Positions 15,444-25,428 are shown, counted from the stretch's first letter. The stretch: 64,000 bases of DNA from Christiangramia sabulilitoris (GCF_007050985.1 NZ_VHSF01000001.1:744001-808000), one strand, 5' to 3'. Translations and numbers: made by a program. The notes: a model not told the origin generated them from the letters alone.

Positions 15444-18400
15444 TTGGAAATCCCGGATTCTAAAAAGAAAAGATCAAAGTTCAAATGGCTGAAACGCGCT
15501 GCGGCTATTCTCGGGGTCCTGTTGCTGGTTCCCACGCTGCTATTTACCATTGGCTGGTTCAACCGGGATCTGCTTATTGATGAGTTACAGGACTGGTACC
15601 GCGAAAATAATAACGGCAGCCTGGAGATCGGGAAAGTAGACGCTACCTTTGTAAAAGGTTTTCCTAACGTGGGTTTTACTATTCAGAATATTTACCAGAC
15701 CAGTTTTGACACCATTCTGGATAAGAGAACAGCAATATTTATCAAAAACACCCAGGTTACTATTTCCGCAACAGATCTTTTGACCGGGAATATACGTTTT
15801 AGAAATATTGAAATAGACCAGGCCAGTATCAAAACCGAAGTAGAATCTGATAAATCTTTGCTGAATTATATACTTCTGAAAAAAAAGAGGCAGTCTAATG
15901 CCACTTCTGGTCTTGTTTTACCACCATGGATTCACCCAGAAAGAACGAATTTCCGCCTTAAAGATGTGAAATTTGTTTCCCGGGATACTATGCTCAATAA
16001 GTATTTTAATCTGGAAATCCACCTCGCCAATGGAAAGATAAGAACGCAGAATGAGCAGGTAACAGGAAATCTCAATTTCAAGGTAACGGTTAACGATCTT
16101 GGATTTAATACCAAAAAAGGCAGCTATATAAATGGCGCTCTGGTAAGTGGAAACCCGGAGTTTAGGCTAAATCAGCAATCAAATATTCTGAATGTTCCTG
16201 AATTTCCTTTAAAGATCGATCAGCAAACCTTTTCAACCTCAGCAGCATTTGATTTTAATAAAATCAACTCCTACAGTTTTAATCTTTCCAATCCTGAAAC
16301 CGATTTCCAGGAACTAAAGGCTTTGTTACCGCAAAGCTTATCTGTTAAACTAGCTCCATATAGCGTACTTAACCCAATCGAAACAAATCTTGAATTGAGT
16401 GGAGAATTTAAATACGGGGATACTCCTGTAGTACAGGGAGAATTTTCGACTGAAAAGAACAGGATAAGTATCAACGATAGTCTTGAAGTGAATGACGTTT
16501 TCTTCAACGGCTATCTTACAAATTTGATTTATACCGATGAAGATGGTAATTATAAGCAGCCGGGAAAGAAGGATATTAAAATTTTCTTTGAGGAATTAAG
16601 TGGGAAGCTCCAGGATTTAAATATCGATGCGACGAGCTCATATTACCAGACGACCGCAGAGGCATTGAATTTCATTGAAGGTCGCTTAAGGATGTCTGGG
16701 TCTAATGAAACCCTGGCGAGAATAATGCAGACCAGTAATTTCGATTTTATTGGAGGTGATTTTTCCCTGGACACCCATATTAGCGGGGACATTTCTGAAC
16801 CTGAGCAAGTCTTTGACTATGCAACCGGAGATTTTAGTATAGAGAACACCAGGGTAGTCCTGCAAAAGAATAACCTGCAATTGCCCGTAGAGATATTAGA
16901 CATCAATCTTGATCATCAAAATTCCACGCTGGAAAAACTAAAAATTAACCTCCCTAACGGTGAGCATCTTATATTTTCTGGAAAGGTGAAGAATATATCT
17001 TCCCTGCTAATGGACCAACCTGAAGATCCCGCCATCGTAGAGGTCTCACTGAATTCTGAAGAGCTGAATATTAACCAGCTGATAAATACCGCTATGGAAT
17101 TTATCCCGGAAACAGAAAAACAACAGAACAGAACAACTACCCTGCACGAAACTGTGGCAACTATCTATCATAAATTCCAGCCCAGTTTCAGCCTGAGTCT
17201 AAAATCAGTGGTTTACGATTCCATCAGACTCAGAGATCTTACTGCAGATATACAATTGACCAACTCAGAAACCATTAAATTAAATAAGCTGGGCTTTAAT
17301 TATAATAATGCTTTCACAGAGCTGCAAGGCAGCCTGAAGATACCAGGTACCAAAGAGAAATACCGGGAACCCCTTTTTATAGATGTAGAGGCAAATACCT
17401 CGGGTCCACTACAGGTTTTTCAGGACCTTTTCAAGATCAAATTGCTGGAAATTAATTCAGGGGAATTTGATTTTAAGGGAAAAGTCACCGGTAATATTCA
17501 GAAATTCGAACAACTGCTTAATAATGCCCATGGTGACCTTAAATTAAAAAATGCCCGCCTGTATTATCCCCTGGCAGATCTGAATATTGAACTTGATTCA
17601 ATGAAAGTAGGGGTTCATAATGCCGAAATCGTACTGGACCGTTTCCAGATAGAAATAGACGATAATCATCCTATCGCCATCCAGGGGAGCATAACAGAAT
17701 TTCCCGGTTTCCTGCTGGATAACCTTAAAAGTAAAGGTAGAGTTAAGCTAGGTGTGGAATCTACATTTATAGATCTCGACCAATGGATGGAAACCATGCA
17801 TTCACTGGAAAAAGACTCCGCTTCCAAGCCCATTAAAAACCGGGAACTGGCCGTAATTTTTGCAGATATACATCAGTTTGACCCTGAATTCATTCTGAAA
17901 GTAGATTCCTTGAAATACCAGGATCTACTTTCCGAAGATATTTCAGCAAGGGTTTATTTTGAAAATGACTCTATACTGAAGCTGGACGATCTGAGCATTC
18001 GCTACAAGAATTCTAAGGCCGTAATCAAAGGAATGTTATCTGCACATCACCTGTTGGAATCTGCGGCAGATCAAAACCCTTTCAATTTCCGGTTTTCGGC
18101 AGAAGCCAGCGGGAAATCTAAAGACCTTAATGAACTATTAAAAACGGTAAATTTTAATCTAACCTCTGGCGATTTTGAATTTACGGGGAGTTATGAAGGA
18201 GAAGCCCGCGATCTCAAGGTTTTAAATTCTGAAGTGCGTGGCGACCTGAGGCTGGATACTACTATGGTTGATATTACCGCTATAGATATCCAGGTTCCTG
18301 TGGACAGACTTCATCTGGAGATCGAAAATAATCTGGCTACGCTGGACCTGTTGGAAGTCAATCTACCGGGGAAAAGCTCTATAAGTATTACCGGTGAGAT

Positions 18401-19397
18401 AGATAATTTCTCGAATTTTGTAAATAATACGCAGGAGAGTAATTCACATCAGTCCAGGTTTACAATAAGATCACCTCACCTGGACAGCAAGGATGTGGAA
18501 GAATTTATAGGCATTAGATCCAGGGAAAAGGATAGTACTGGCAAAAAGAAATTTGAAATTAAAAGCCTGAAAAAGATATTGCGCAATCTCAATAACTCCT
18601 ATTTTCCTTCGGCCAGTATTGCCATAGACAGCCTGGTGCATAAAAAACTCGCAGTTTCAAATTTCACTTCAGAAATAGGCTTTAATGACAGTGGTGCGAT
18701 AAGGATTGAAGACACCAAACTTAAATATCATGATGGCTCGATAGCTCTTTTACTCCAGGCGGGGGTAGCTTCTCCAGTGGGTCTACCCATGAAGATCGAT
18801 ATGGAAATCGAAGATATAGACCTGGGTGAACTGGTTAAAGACCTTGATTATTTCAATTATAAAGAACTTAAGGAAACCGAGAAAATTGAGGGCAATTTAA
18901 ACCTGGATCTTGACCTTACCGGTGTTTTTGACCGCGAAGGAAATTTAAAGATGAATACCCTCAATGGATTTGTCACCGTGGAACTTTTGGAAATGGCTAT
19001 CTATGATTTTAAGCCTATTATAGAAAATGTGAAGCTATTCAGTGAAGAACGCTTTGAGAAACTACAATTCAGACCTGTAACCCAAACTTTCAAGGTGGTG
19101 GACGGGATTATTGAGATCCCCAGGACACAGGTACAGTCTACTGCCCTGCAACTTTTTATCGAAGGCCAAATGAAAATCGGGGAATATATAAACATCTGGA
19201 TCTCCCTGCCCTGGAATAATATTTTCAAAAGCCGCGACGGCGATGAATTACCGCAAAAAGTTTCTTTTGAGAATTCAGGAGCAAAATTTTACCTGCAGCT
19301 GGTTCAGGATAAAAACCATACAAAAGAGAAAAAGCGAAAGCTAAAAACAAAATTCAGACTGGGAAACAGGAAGCTGGAGAAAAGCAGGAAGGATTAA
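15444..19397 (+). CDS. giant AsmA-like membrane-anchored protein
   Basis: A 1317-residue protein with an N-terminal basic stretch and one membrane anchor at about 17-40 (RAAAILGVLLLVPTLLFTIG), followed by about 1250 residues of beta-rich repeats typical of AsmA/TamB-type proteins, and an AsmA-like C-terminal region near 1130-1270 (LNLDLDLTGVFDREGNLKMN, then IEIPRTQVQSTALQLFIEGQ). Such proteins span the periplasm and probably help move phospholipid to the outer membrane. The start is a TTG at 15444; an in-frame stop lies at 15393-15395 and there is no ATG between, so a non-ATG start is required. The C-terminal tail is strongly basic. Confidence 0.85.
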   Translation: MEIPDSKKKRSKFKWLKRAAAILGVLLLVPTLLFTIGWFNRDLLIDELQDWYRENNNGSLEIGKVDATFVKGFPNVGFTIQNIYQTSFDTILDKRTAIFIKNTQVTISATDLLTGNIRFRNIEIDQASIKTEVESDKSLLNYILLKKKRQSNATSGLVLPPWIHPERTNFRLKDVKFVSRDTMLNKYFNLEIHLANGKIRTQNEQVTGNLNFKVTVNDLGFNTKKGSYINGALVSGNPEFRLNQQSNILNVPEFPLKIDQQTFSTSAAFDFNKINSYSFNLSNPETDFQELKALLPQSLSVKLAPYSVLNPIETNLELSGEFKYGDTPVVQGEFSTEKNRISINDSLEVNDVFFNGYLTNLIYTDEDGNYKQPGKKDIKIFFEELSGKLQDLNIDATSSYYQTTAEALNFIEGRLRMSGSNETLARIMQTSNFDFIGGDFSLDTHISGDISEPEQVFDYATGDFSIENTRVVLQKNNLQLPVEILDINLDHQNSTLEKLKINLPNGEHLIFSGKVKNISSLLMDQPEDPAIVEVSLNSEELNINQLINTAMEFIPETEKQQNRTTTLHETVATIYHKFQPSFSLSLKSVVYDSIRLRDLTADIQLTNSETIKLNKLGFNYNNAFTELQGSLKIPGTKEKYREPLFIDVEANTSGPLQVFQDLFKIKLLEINSGEFDFKGKVTGNIQKFEQLLNNAHGDLKLKNARLYYPLADLNIELDSMKVGVHNAEIVLDRFQIEIDDNHPIAIQGSITEFPGFLLDNLKSKGRVKLGVESTFIDLDQWMETMHSLEKDSASKPIKNRELAVIFADIHQFDPEFILKVDSLKYQDLLSEDISARVYFENDSILKLDDLSIRYKNSKAVIKGMLSAHHLLESAADQNPFNFRFSAEASGKSKDLNELLKTVNFNLTSGDFEFTGSYEGEARDLKVLNSEVRGDLRLDTTMVDITAIDIQVPVDRLHLEIENNLATLDLLEVNLPGKSSISITGEIDNFSNFVNNTQESNSHQSRFTIRSPHLDSKDVEEFIGIRSREKDSTGKKKFEIKSLKKILRNLNNSYFPSASIAIDSLVHKKLAVSNFTSEIGFNDSGAIRIEDTKLKYHDGSIALLLQAGVASPVGLPMKIDMEIEDIDLGELVKDLDYFNYKELKETEKIEGNLNLDLDLTGVFDREGNLKMNTLNGFVTVELLEMAIYDFKPIIENVKLFSEERFEKLQFRPVTQTFKVVDGIIEIPRTQVQSTALQLFIEGQMKIGEYINIWISLPWNNIFKSRDGDELPQKVSFENSGAKFYLQLVQDKNHTKEKKRKLKTKFRLGNRKLEKSRKD

Positions 19398-19570
19398 GAT
19401 TATACATAGTAACTCAAAAAAGTCATTTTTTTAGGCGTACTTACCTCTTAATGCCTTAGGTTTAGACCCTCGAAAAGTTTAAATATAAAATTTGAACTTC
19501 TCACGGTAGAGTATATAATTTTATTCCCTGACGGGATCTATGGTTCAGGATAAAAATGTAGTTTTATTTT

Positions 19571-20323
19571 ATGATAAAAGCAGTCATTATAGACGACGAA
19601 GTAAACGCCCAGGATTTACTGGAAAAGACGCTGTTAAGATATTTTCCCAATAAATTTAATATCGTAGAGAAATGTCATTCTGTAGACTCGGGAGTGCAGG
19701 CCATAAGGCAATATGAACCAGATCTGGTTTTTCTGGATATACAGATGCCTGAAAAGAATGGTTTTGAATTATTCAAATATTTTGAGGCCATCAATTTTGA
19801 AGTGATCTTTACCACAGCCTATAATCAATTCGCGATAAAAGCGATAAAACGCTCAGCCCTGGATTATTTGCTTAAACCTATTAATCATCTGGATCTTGCT
19901 GAAGCTATCAAAAGATTTGAGTGTAAAAATGAAGGCAGTACAGCTCAAAAGAAATTATCGCTCTTGCTGGAAAACCTGAATGTGAACGATCAAAAGGTTA
20001 GTAAAATTGCTTTCCCCACTGTGGAAGGTTTTGAACTAATACATTCCAACCAGATCCTTTATTGCAAGGCAGAAAGCAATTATTGCTGTATCAAAAAAAT
20101 TGACGGTATTACCAGGACCGCAACCAAAACCTTGAAATATGTTGAAGAAATACTTCCTGCCGGAGCTTTTATAAGGATCCATAAAAGCTTTGTGATCAAT
20201 TTAAATTTTGTGGTGAGGTATCATAAAGCGAATAAGGAAGTTGAGTTAACAAATGGAGAGAAACTGCCGGTTTCTTTTCGTAAAGAAGAAGATTTTTTAA
20301 ATGCCATCTTACAAAACCACTAG
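19571..20323 (+). CDS. LytTR-family response regulator
   Basis: A 250-residue response regulator. The receiver domain (1-120) has the acidic pocket at D8-D9 (VIIDDE), phospho-acceptor D56 in DLVFLDIQMPEKNGFEL, and the conserved Thr and Lys regions FTTAYN and YLLKPI. The LytTR DNA-binding domain (about 145-250) contains the typical YCKAESNYCCIKKIDG and FIRIHKSFVINL. It overlaps the following histidine kinase gene by 23 bp, so they are coupled and form a LytR/LytS-type pair. It would bind direct-repeat sites in target promoters; targets are unknown. Confidence 0.93.
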   Translation: MIKAVIIDDEVNAQDLLEKTLLRYFPNKFNIVEKCHSVDSGVQAIRQYEPDLVFLDIQMPEKNGFELFKYFEAINFEVIFTTAYNQFAIKAIKRSALDYLLKPINHLDLAEAIKRFECKNEGSTAQKKLSLLLENLNVNDQKVSKIAFPTVEGFELIHSNQILYCKAESNYCCIKKIDGITRTATKTLKYVEEILPAGAFIRIHKSFVINLNFVVRYHKANKEVELTNGEKLPVSFRKEEDFLNAILQNH

Positions 20324-23282
20324 CCTCTTTTTCCTCATTCTTATTTGGCTAAACCTGGCGTTTTCTCAAAACTATCCCGGTAGAAATTATACGGCAGCCA
20401 ACGAATTACCCAATAATACCGTGAGATCTTTGCTGGTAGACAGCAATAATATTCTGTGGATAGGGACAGATAATGGCATCGTAAAAAAGGAAAATGATGT
20501 TTTCAATTACTTCTTTGAAGAGGATGGTCTTGCCCTTAACAGTTGCTGGGCTATTGCAGAGGATAGTAATCAAAAACTATGGTTTGGAAGTTACGGGAAG
20601 GGCCTGAGTATTTACGACGGGACTGGTTTTAAAATTATCTCCAGGGAAGAAGGTCTTGTTCACAACGAGGTAACCAAATTATATAGCTCTGGTGATAAAG
20701 TTTTCGTAGGCACCAGTGATGGGGTATCTGTAATAGATATAAATACCTTCAAGGTAAGCTCACCCGAAATCCCGGAAGGAGATGAACTCTTCAGGATCCT
20801 GGATTTTTTTGAATATAAGGCTCAGGTTTATGCTATCGTTTATAATTACGGGGTTTTTGAGATCAGGGAAGAGAATGACCAAATAAAACTCAACAGGATT
20901 AAAGACCATAAGAATCTCTATTCCGTATTAAAAAGAAATGATAGTATTTATAGCAGCCACAAGGGATTTTACGCCAAAACCACAATAGAAGATTTCCTCA
21001 GAAAAAAAGACCCGTGTATACCTAACAAATCAGGGCAATCTATTATCTGGGATTTTGCGGAAACCAGAAAAAATAAAATTTTCGCTGCTGCCTGGGGAAT
21101 ATATGATAACAGTGGAGGCATATATGAAATAGTTAATGGAGAATTAATTTCAAGAGCGGCAGATTTTAATATTCCCAGTAATGAGGTGATCTCTCTTGCC
21201 TACGATAACAGGTTCGAAAAACTGTATGTGGGCTCAAGAGATTCAGGTATGTATGAAGTGAGCCTGGATCCACAAATAAAATTTCACAAAATAGAAGGCC
21301 AGAAAGTTCTTGGTTTCGCTAGAACAGATCATACCAACGGGATATTACTGGATAATAGTATTCTTATAGAGAATGCGAAGCGACCAATTTCCATAAGCTT
21401 AGCCCAGTTAAAGAAATGGCAGCAGGATTATTTAAAAAGAAATAAGCTGCCTGAACCAAGATCTGAAATCGATTTTTATGAATTAGACTTTTCAATTGAG
21501 GCAAAGAACATAGACTTTTATGATATAAAAGCTAACCGGAATAATTACTGGTTAAATACGAATATTGGAATATTTGCGATAAACGACTCCGGGAATTTAG
21601 TCAGGTATTTGCCGCTACATTCTGAAGAAATCAACTTCACTACAAAAGGGGAACTTGTTGAGACCCATCCCTATGGCGGAGTGAGGGTCTATAAAGATCT
21701 GGATGATTTTGAATATATCTACTTCCGTAAAGATTCCACCAGTACTCCCACCCTGGTAGTGAACAGTTTGCTCAACAGGGATAAAACTTATTTATTATCT
21801 GTTTTTTCAGGATTATATCGGTGGAACGGGAATAAATTTATTTCCTATGTAGCTGAAGATATCTGGAAAGAAAATAAACTAAGACATATAACGCCAATAG
21901 ATGATAAACTGGCCATATCCAATGAATTTGGAGATGTTTTTATAGTAAAGGATGATGAAAAATTTGAAGTGCTTCAGAAAATTCCACGAGCAGATATTGA
22001 AGGTAATACTATTTCATTTTTAAAAAGCATACATGGAATTTTATTGATCGGGACCGAAAAAGGTTTAACAATCATCAAAGATGGCCGTCAGATTTTTATG
22101 AATGCAGAGCAGGGCCTTCAGCAACCCCTGTTCAGTGCCGAAATACAGGGTGAGAATTTAATTATAGGAAGTGCAGACGGATTTTACTTTATTGATATTG
22201 CCAAAGTGATAGCTTCGAATACTTTAATTAATGATCTCAGGCTAAAGGAAATTTTTATTAATAATAATCAACTTCCGAAGCAATATAAAAAGGATGGAGT
22301 TTTAAGCCTGCCTTATAATGAAAATACGGTTTTGCTTAATTTTAGTACCAACGCCCACCCTTATCCCAATAAATTAAGTTATCAATATCGCCTGAATAAA
22401 GAGGAGGACTGGAGCCTTCCCTCCGAAAAACCTGAAATATTTCTTCCCTTTCTCCCATCCAGGAACTACGAGATAGATGTAAAAGTACTGGATAATAGTA
22501 CGGGCTTAAACTATACGGGATCCTTGATTCAGTTTTCAATTCTTCCCCCATACTGGAAAACCTGGTGGTTCTCCCTGCTGCTTGTCATCATCCTGCTAAG
22601 CGGCATCACCCTGATATATCAACACCAGATAAGACAGACTAAAAAATTTGAAGCCCAAAAAAGACTGATTCAAAAGCGTTTTGAAGAGACTAAAATGGAG
22701 GCTTTACTAGCCCAGATGAATCCCCATTTTATTTTCAATGCCATGAATTCTATCCAGAACTATATTATGGACAGCGACATAGACAACGCTACCATGTTCC
22801 TGGGAGATTTTGCAAAATTAATCAGGTTAAACCTGGATCACTGTACAAAACCCACCATTCTGCTTATCCAGGAAATTGAATATTTACAATCCTATATTCG
22901 TGTTGAAAATACCCGATTCAATAACAAAATAAAGGTCTTAATGGAAATTGATCCGGAGATAGACACCTATGAAATTGAGATTCCCACGATGATTCTACAA
23001 ACTTTCGTGGAAAATGTCTTTGTGCATGCTTTCCCGAACGGACTTGAAAATCCGACATTAAAAGTTTCTTTTAACCTGGAGGATCAAAATACCCTCTTAT
23101 GCAAGATCTGTGATAACGGGATTGGTTTTTCCTCTGAATCTAAAAACAGCCTTCATAGCTCCAAAGGGGTAAGTCTGGTTAAAGAAAGGCTAGCCATATT
23201 AGGTTATAATGTTGCCGAAGCGATCCAGGTAAGATCAGAAAAAAATAAGGGTACTTCTGTAAATATTAGGTTGAAAATTTAA
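20301..23282 (+). CDS. propeller-sensor histidine kinase (LytS-type)
   Basis: A 993-residue sensor kinase. A signal peptide (MPSYKTTSLFFLILIWLNLA) leads into a periplasmic two-component-regulator propeller, with repeats such as NTVRSLLVDSNNILWIGTDN and CWAIAEDSNQKLWFGSYGKG. A Y_Y_Y-like domain lies at about 675-745, then one membrane helix at about 750-772 (WWFSLLLVIILLSGITLIYQ). The cytoplasmic part is a His_kinase domain with AQMNPHFIFNAMNSIQNYI near 804-822 (H about 809) and an HATPase with CDNGIGF. The layout resembles polysaccharide-sensing kinases of Bacteroidota, but it lacks the hybrid receiver/AraC part and uses the LytTR partner instead. No carbohydrate-utilisation locus is adjacent, so the signal is unknown. 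Confidence 0.92.
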   Translation: MPSYKTTSLFFLILIWLNLAFSQNYPGRNYTAANELPNNTVRSLLVDSNNILWIGTDNGIVKKENDVFNYFFEEDGLALNSCWAIAEDSNQKLWFGSYGKGLSIYDGTGFKIISREEGLVHNEVTKLYSSGDKVFVGTSDGVSVIDINTFKVSSPEIPEGDELFRILDFFEYKAQVYAIVYNYGVFEIREENDQIKLNRIKDHKNLYSVLKRNDSIYSSHKGFYAKTTIEDFLRKKDPCIPNKSGQSIIWDFAETRKNKIFAAAWGIYDNSGGIYEIVNGELISRAADFNIPSNEVISLAYDNRFEKLYVGSRDSGMYEVSLDPQIKFHKIEGQKVLGFARTDHTNGILLDNSILIENAKRPISISLAQLKKWQQDYLKRNKLPEPRSEIDFYELDFSIEAKNIDFYDIKANRNNYWLNTNIGIFAINDSGNLVRYLPLHSEEINFTTKGELVETHPYGGVRVYKDLDDFEYIYFRKDSTSTPTLVVNSLLNRDKTYLLSVFSGLYRWNGNKFISYVAEDIWKENKLRHITPIDDKLAISNEFGDVFIVKDDEKFEVLQKIPRADIEGNTISFLKSIHGILLIGTEKGLTIIKDGRQIFMNAEQGLQQPLFSAEIQGENLIIGSADGFYFIDIAKVIASNTLINDLRLKEIFINNNQLPKQYKKDGVLSLPYNENTVLLNFSTNAHPYPNKLSYQYRLNKEEDWSLPSEKPEIFLPFLPSRNYEIDVKVLDNSTGLNYTGSLIQFSILPPYWKTWWFSLLLVIILLSGITLIYQHQIRQTKKFEAQKRLIQKRFEETKMEALLAQMNPHFIFNAMNSIQNYIMDSDIDNATMFLGDFAKLIRLNLDHCTKPTILLIQEIEYLQSYIRVENTRFNNKIKVLMEIDPEIDTYEIEIPTMILQTFVENVFVHAFPNGLENPTLKVSFNLEDQNTLLCKICDNGIGFSSESKNSLHSSKGVSLVKERLAILGYNVAEAIQVRSEKNKGTSVNIRLKI

Positions 23283-23632
23283 CAAATTATTACGGTTACT
23301 TATAATTTCCATACGGTTACTAAATGGCCTGCCCTGACTTGAAGTTTAGTTTTACTTTTATGAAAAATTAGAGCTAGTGGCGGCTATATCCGCACTGGAT
23401 TGCTGAGGAATTATATTTTATAAGTAGGGTTGTAATATATTTTTCCAGGCTAATTTAGCGGTCACTTCTCTAATCTTTTTGTCTTAATATCCTGTTGAGG
23501 CCTTTTCCACTTCATTCTTTCTTAATTTTCTTTTTAAAATCACCTGATTTAATTTATCTGTTCCGGTAATTTTCAAATAAACAGCCTGGTAAGACTGTCT
23601 TTTCTTAACTTTATGATATTCAATATAATATC
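23283..23632. other. intergenic gap with start-codon hairpin at its end
   Basis: About 350 bp between the kinase and the methyltransferase gene. No open frame of protein-like composition is seen. At its 3' end an inverted repeat overlaps the next start codon, described separately. Confidence 0.4.
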
Positions 23633-23634
23633 AT
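23613..23634 (+). promoter_or_regulatory. inverted repeat overlapping a start codon
   Basis: ATGATATT (23613-23620) and AATATCAT (23627-23634) form a perfect 8-bp dyad with a 6-nt spacer. The right arm contains the first two bases of the ATG at 23633. In mRNA the start codon would be partly paired; alternatively it is an operator. Both readings are inference. Confidence 0.3.
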
Positions 23635-24352
23635 GAACAAATCTATATATTCTATTTTTCTGGTAGTGTTCGCAGTATGTTTTATCCAGTGTAAAGGGCA
23701 AACGGAAACCGCCAATGAAAATTATGTGTTTAAGCCCGGTAGTTTTGATGGTACGGGTAAATGGTATAAAGGCCGGGAGATCTCCCACGTGATGGGTTAC
23801 CAGGGGATCAATTGGCTGGAACGTCCGGAAAGAGAGAAAGAAGAGAATACCAGCAGACTAATCGAGAATATGAATATTTTATCTGGTGATACCATTTCAG
23901 ATATTGGTGCAGGCTCAGGTTATCATGTTTTTAAAATTGCGCCTCTGGCTAAGGATGGCCTGGTATATGCAGTAGACATTCAACCGAAAATGCTGCAAGC
24001 CATCCGGGAGAGCAAAAAGAAAGAGAAAGTCGATAACATCAAAATAATAAAGGGATCAGAAAAAAGCGTGAACCTGCCGGCGAACTCTGTAGACAAAATG
24101 CTCCTGGTCGATGTATATCACGAATTTAGTTATCCCGTTGAAATGCTTACCTCTATGCATAGCGCCCTGCGAAATGACGGAGAGATCTACCTTGTTGAAT
24201 ATCGCGGAGAAGATGCATCCATACCCATCAAAAAACTTCATAAAATGACCGAGGCCCAGGCTGTAAAAGAGTTTAAGGCAAACGGATTCAGGCTAAAAGA
24301 AAATATCGCTAATCTGCCCTGGCAACATTGTATGATCTTTGTAAAAGATTAG
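23633..24352 (+). CDS. lipoprotein with class I SAM methyltransferase domain
   Basis: A 239-residue protein. The N-terminus is a lipoprotein signal (MNKSIYSIFLVVFAVCFIQC, lipobox FIQC, Cys at 20). After a conserved YKGREISHVMGYQGINWLER segment comes a Rossmann methyltransferase fold with SAM motif I ISDIGAGSGYHVFKIA (about 84-99), acidic VYAVDIQ in motif II and MLLVDVYHEF in the motif IV region. SAM is not expected outside the cytoplasm, so an exported SAM-dependent methyltransferase is odd. The protein may bind another ligand or use SAM in some unrecognised way. I recall related lipoprotein or secreted members elsewhere in Bacteroidota. Confidence 0.8.
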   Translation: MNKSIYSIFLVVFAVCFIQCKGQTETANENYVFKPGSFDGTGKWYKGREISHVMGYQGINWLERPEREKEENTSRLIENMNILSGDTISDIGAGSGYHVFKIAPLAKDGLVYAVDIQPKMLQAIRESKKKEKVDNIKIIKGSEKSVNLPANSVDKMLLVDVYHEFSYPVEMLTSMHSALRNDGEIYLVEYRGEDASIPIKKLHKMTEAQAVKEFKANGFRLKENIANLPWQHCMIFVKD

Positions 24353-24398
24353 ATAAAAATTACACCTATTAGAAAATTCATGGATAGTTTGGCGGAAG

Positions 24399-24480
24399 GG
24401 GAACCAGCGAAGAAATCTCCAAACATCCTTATCCTGTTATTCTGAACGAAGCGAAAGTGTAGTCAAGAATCTATTAGAGA
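24399..24480 (+). repeat. degenerate copy of the local direct repeat
   Basis: The stretch GGGGAACCAGCGAAGAAATC followed about 20 bp on by TTATTCTGAACGAAGCG resembles, in the same order and orientation, the repeat units at 25025-25315. It lies on the other side of the small lipoprotein gene. Such 'TCATTCTGAA(C/T)GAAGCG' phrases are common intergenic repeats in flavobacteria. Confidence 0.6.
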
Positions 24481-24542
24481 TTTACTGTATTAATCTCATT
24501 ATAAAACTTGAATGAATTTGATATCTGCTTTGTTTTATGAGT

Positions 24543-24917
24543 TTAATCACAAGTTCTCACCAGTTTATAATCTATACCAAAATCAGCTTTATCATCTAAT
24601 TCTAATCTTTCCTGAGTCAAGACCATAATTGTATAATTATTTTCGCCACCTCCAATATCATTAAAACCTCTGGTAGTTAAATTTCTTTCTGAAAGAGAAT
24701 AACTACCAATATTCGTGGTATTGTTAAAGGTATAACCAAATCTGCCGTCATCATAAAATGTCCAGATATGCGTCCTGTGGCAATCACTTTCTACATGCCA
24801 CTCCCCTAATAAACCTTGCTCAATATCTACAGTAATTAATAGTTCTTCGGAGTCATCTGAAGAACAGTAAATCATCAAACTGGCAATTAGAGAGATATAG
24901 ATGATTTTCCGTACCAT
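24543..24917 (-). CDS. small lipoprotein, lipocalin-like
   Basis: A 124-residue protein with a lipoprotein signal (MVRKIIYISLIASLMIYC, Cys at 18 followed by SSDDSEE). The mature part resembles the lipocalin-like small lipoproteins of Bacteroidota: LLGEWHVESDCHRTHIWTFY, DDGRFGYTF, then alternating strands (NYTIMVLTQERLELDD) and a C-terminal VRTC. Two Cys (in ESDC and RTC) could form a disulphide. It is monocistronic and flanked on both sides by copies of the same intergenic repeat. The ligand is unknown. Confidence 0.65.
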   Translation of the reverse strand: MVRKIIYISLIASLMIYCSSDDSEELLITVDIEQGLLGEWHVESDCHRTHIWTFYDDGRFGYTFNNTTNIGSYSLSERNLTTRGFNDIGGGENNYTIMVLTQERLELDDKADFGIDYKLVRTCD

Positions 24918-25024
24918 AATTTAAAAAAATGCATATCAATAAGTTACGGAAATATAAGTTCTTAGATCAACTTAATTGGTATCAAATATTGGCAGGAACC
25001 TGCAAAGAAAACTTTAATCGTCAT

Positions 25025-25315
25025 GATCCTGTCATTCTGAATGAAGCGAAGCACCTATAATAGATTAACTGCTTTGAGCCTGGGAAGAGGATCCGGTAAA
25101 GATATCTTACCCCTTAGGGATACTGTCATTCTGAATGAAGCATTAGCGTAGTGAAGAATCTCTGAGGATTAACTGCGTTGATCCAGGAGGGGGGGGGAAT
25201 CAGCAAAGATATCTTACCCCTTAAAGATACTGTCATTCTGAATGAAGCGCTAGCGCAGTGAATGATCTCTGGGGATTAACTGCGTTGATCCCGGGAGGGG
25301 GAACCAAAACTTAAA
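25025..25315 (+). repeat. three tandem degenerate repeats of about 94-107 bp
   Basis: Units begin at 25025, 25119 and 25226 with GAT(C/A)CTGTCATTCTGAATGA. Each continues with GATTAACTGC(G/T)TTGA and a G-rich stretch; the first two end in AAAGATATCTTACCCCTTA. The second unit has a run of nine G (25189-25197) where the third has five. There is no coding frame across them. They are sequence-level repeats of a flavobacterial intergenic family; function is unknown. Confidence 0.75.
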
Positions 25316-25390
25316 TTAAACTCTTCAGGGCGCTGTGCGACCTGGATCATTTTTGTTTTATTTCAGATTTCTGAGTTAACTCAAACCTTT

Positions 25391-25428
25391 ATAAAACAAA
25401 AATGCTCCACCCTTTGGGTGAAGCATTT
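25391..25428 (-). terminator. terminator of tRNA-Ser
   Basis: Stem of 13 bp with one mismatch (AAATGCTCCACCC, 25400-25412, against GGGTGAAGCATTT, 25416-25428), three-base loop, followed on the minus strand by TTTGTTTTAT. It lies directly 3' of the tRNA. Confidence 0.8.

Noticed and set aside
20301-23282. Hybrid two-component system of a polysaccharide-utilisation locus
   Set aside because: The kinase lacks receiver and AraC domains, uses a LytTR partner, and no SusCD or glycoside hydrolase genes are adjacent.
25025-25315. CRISPR array
   Set aside because: Units are about 94-107 bp, degenerate along their length, without short conserved repeats separated by unique spacers.
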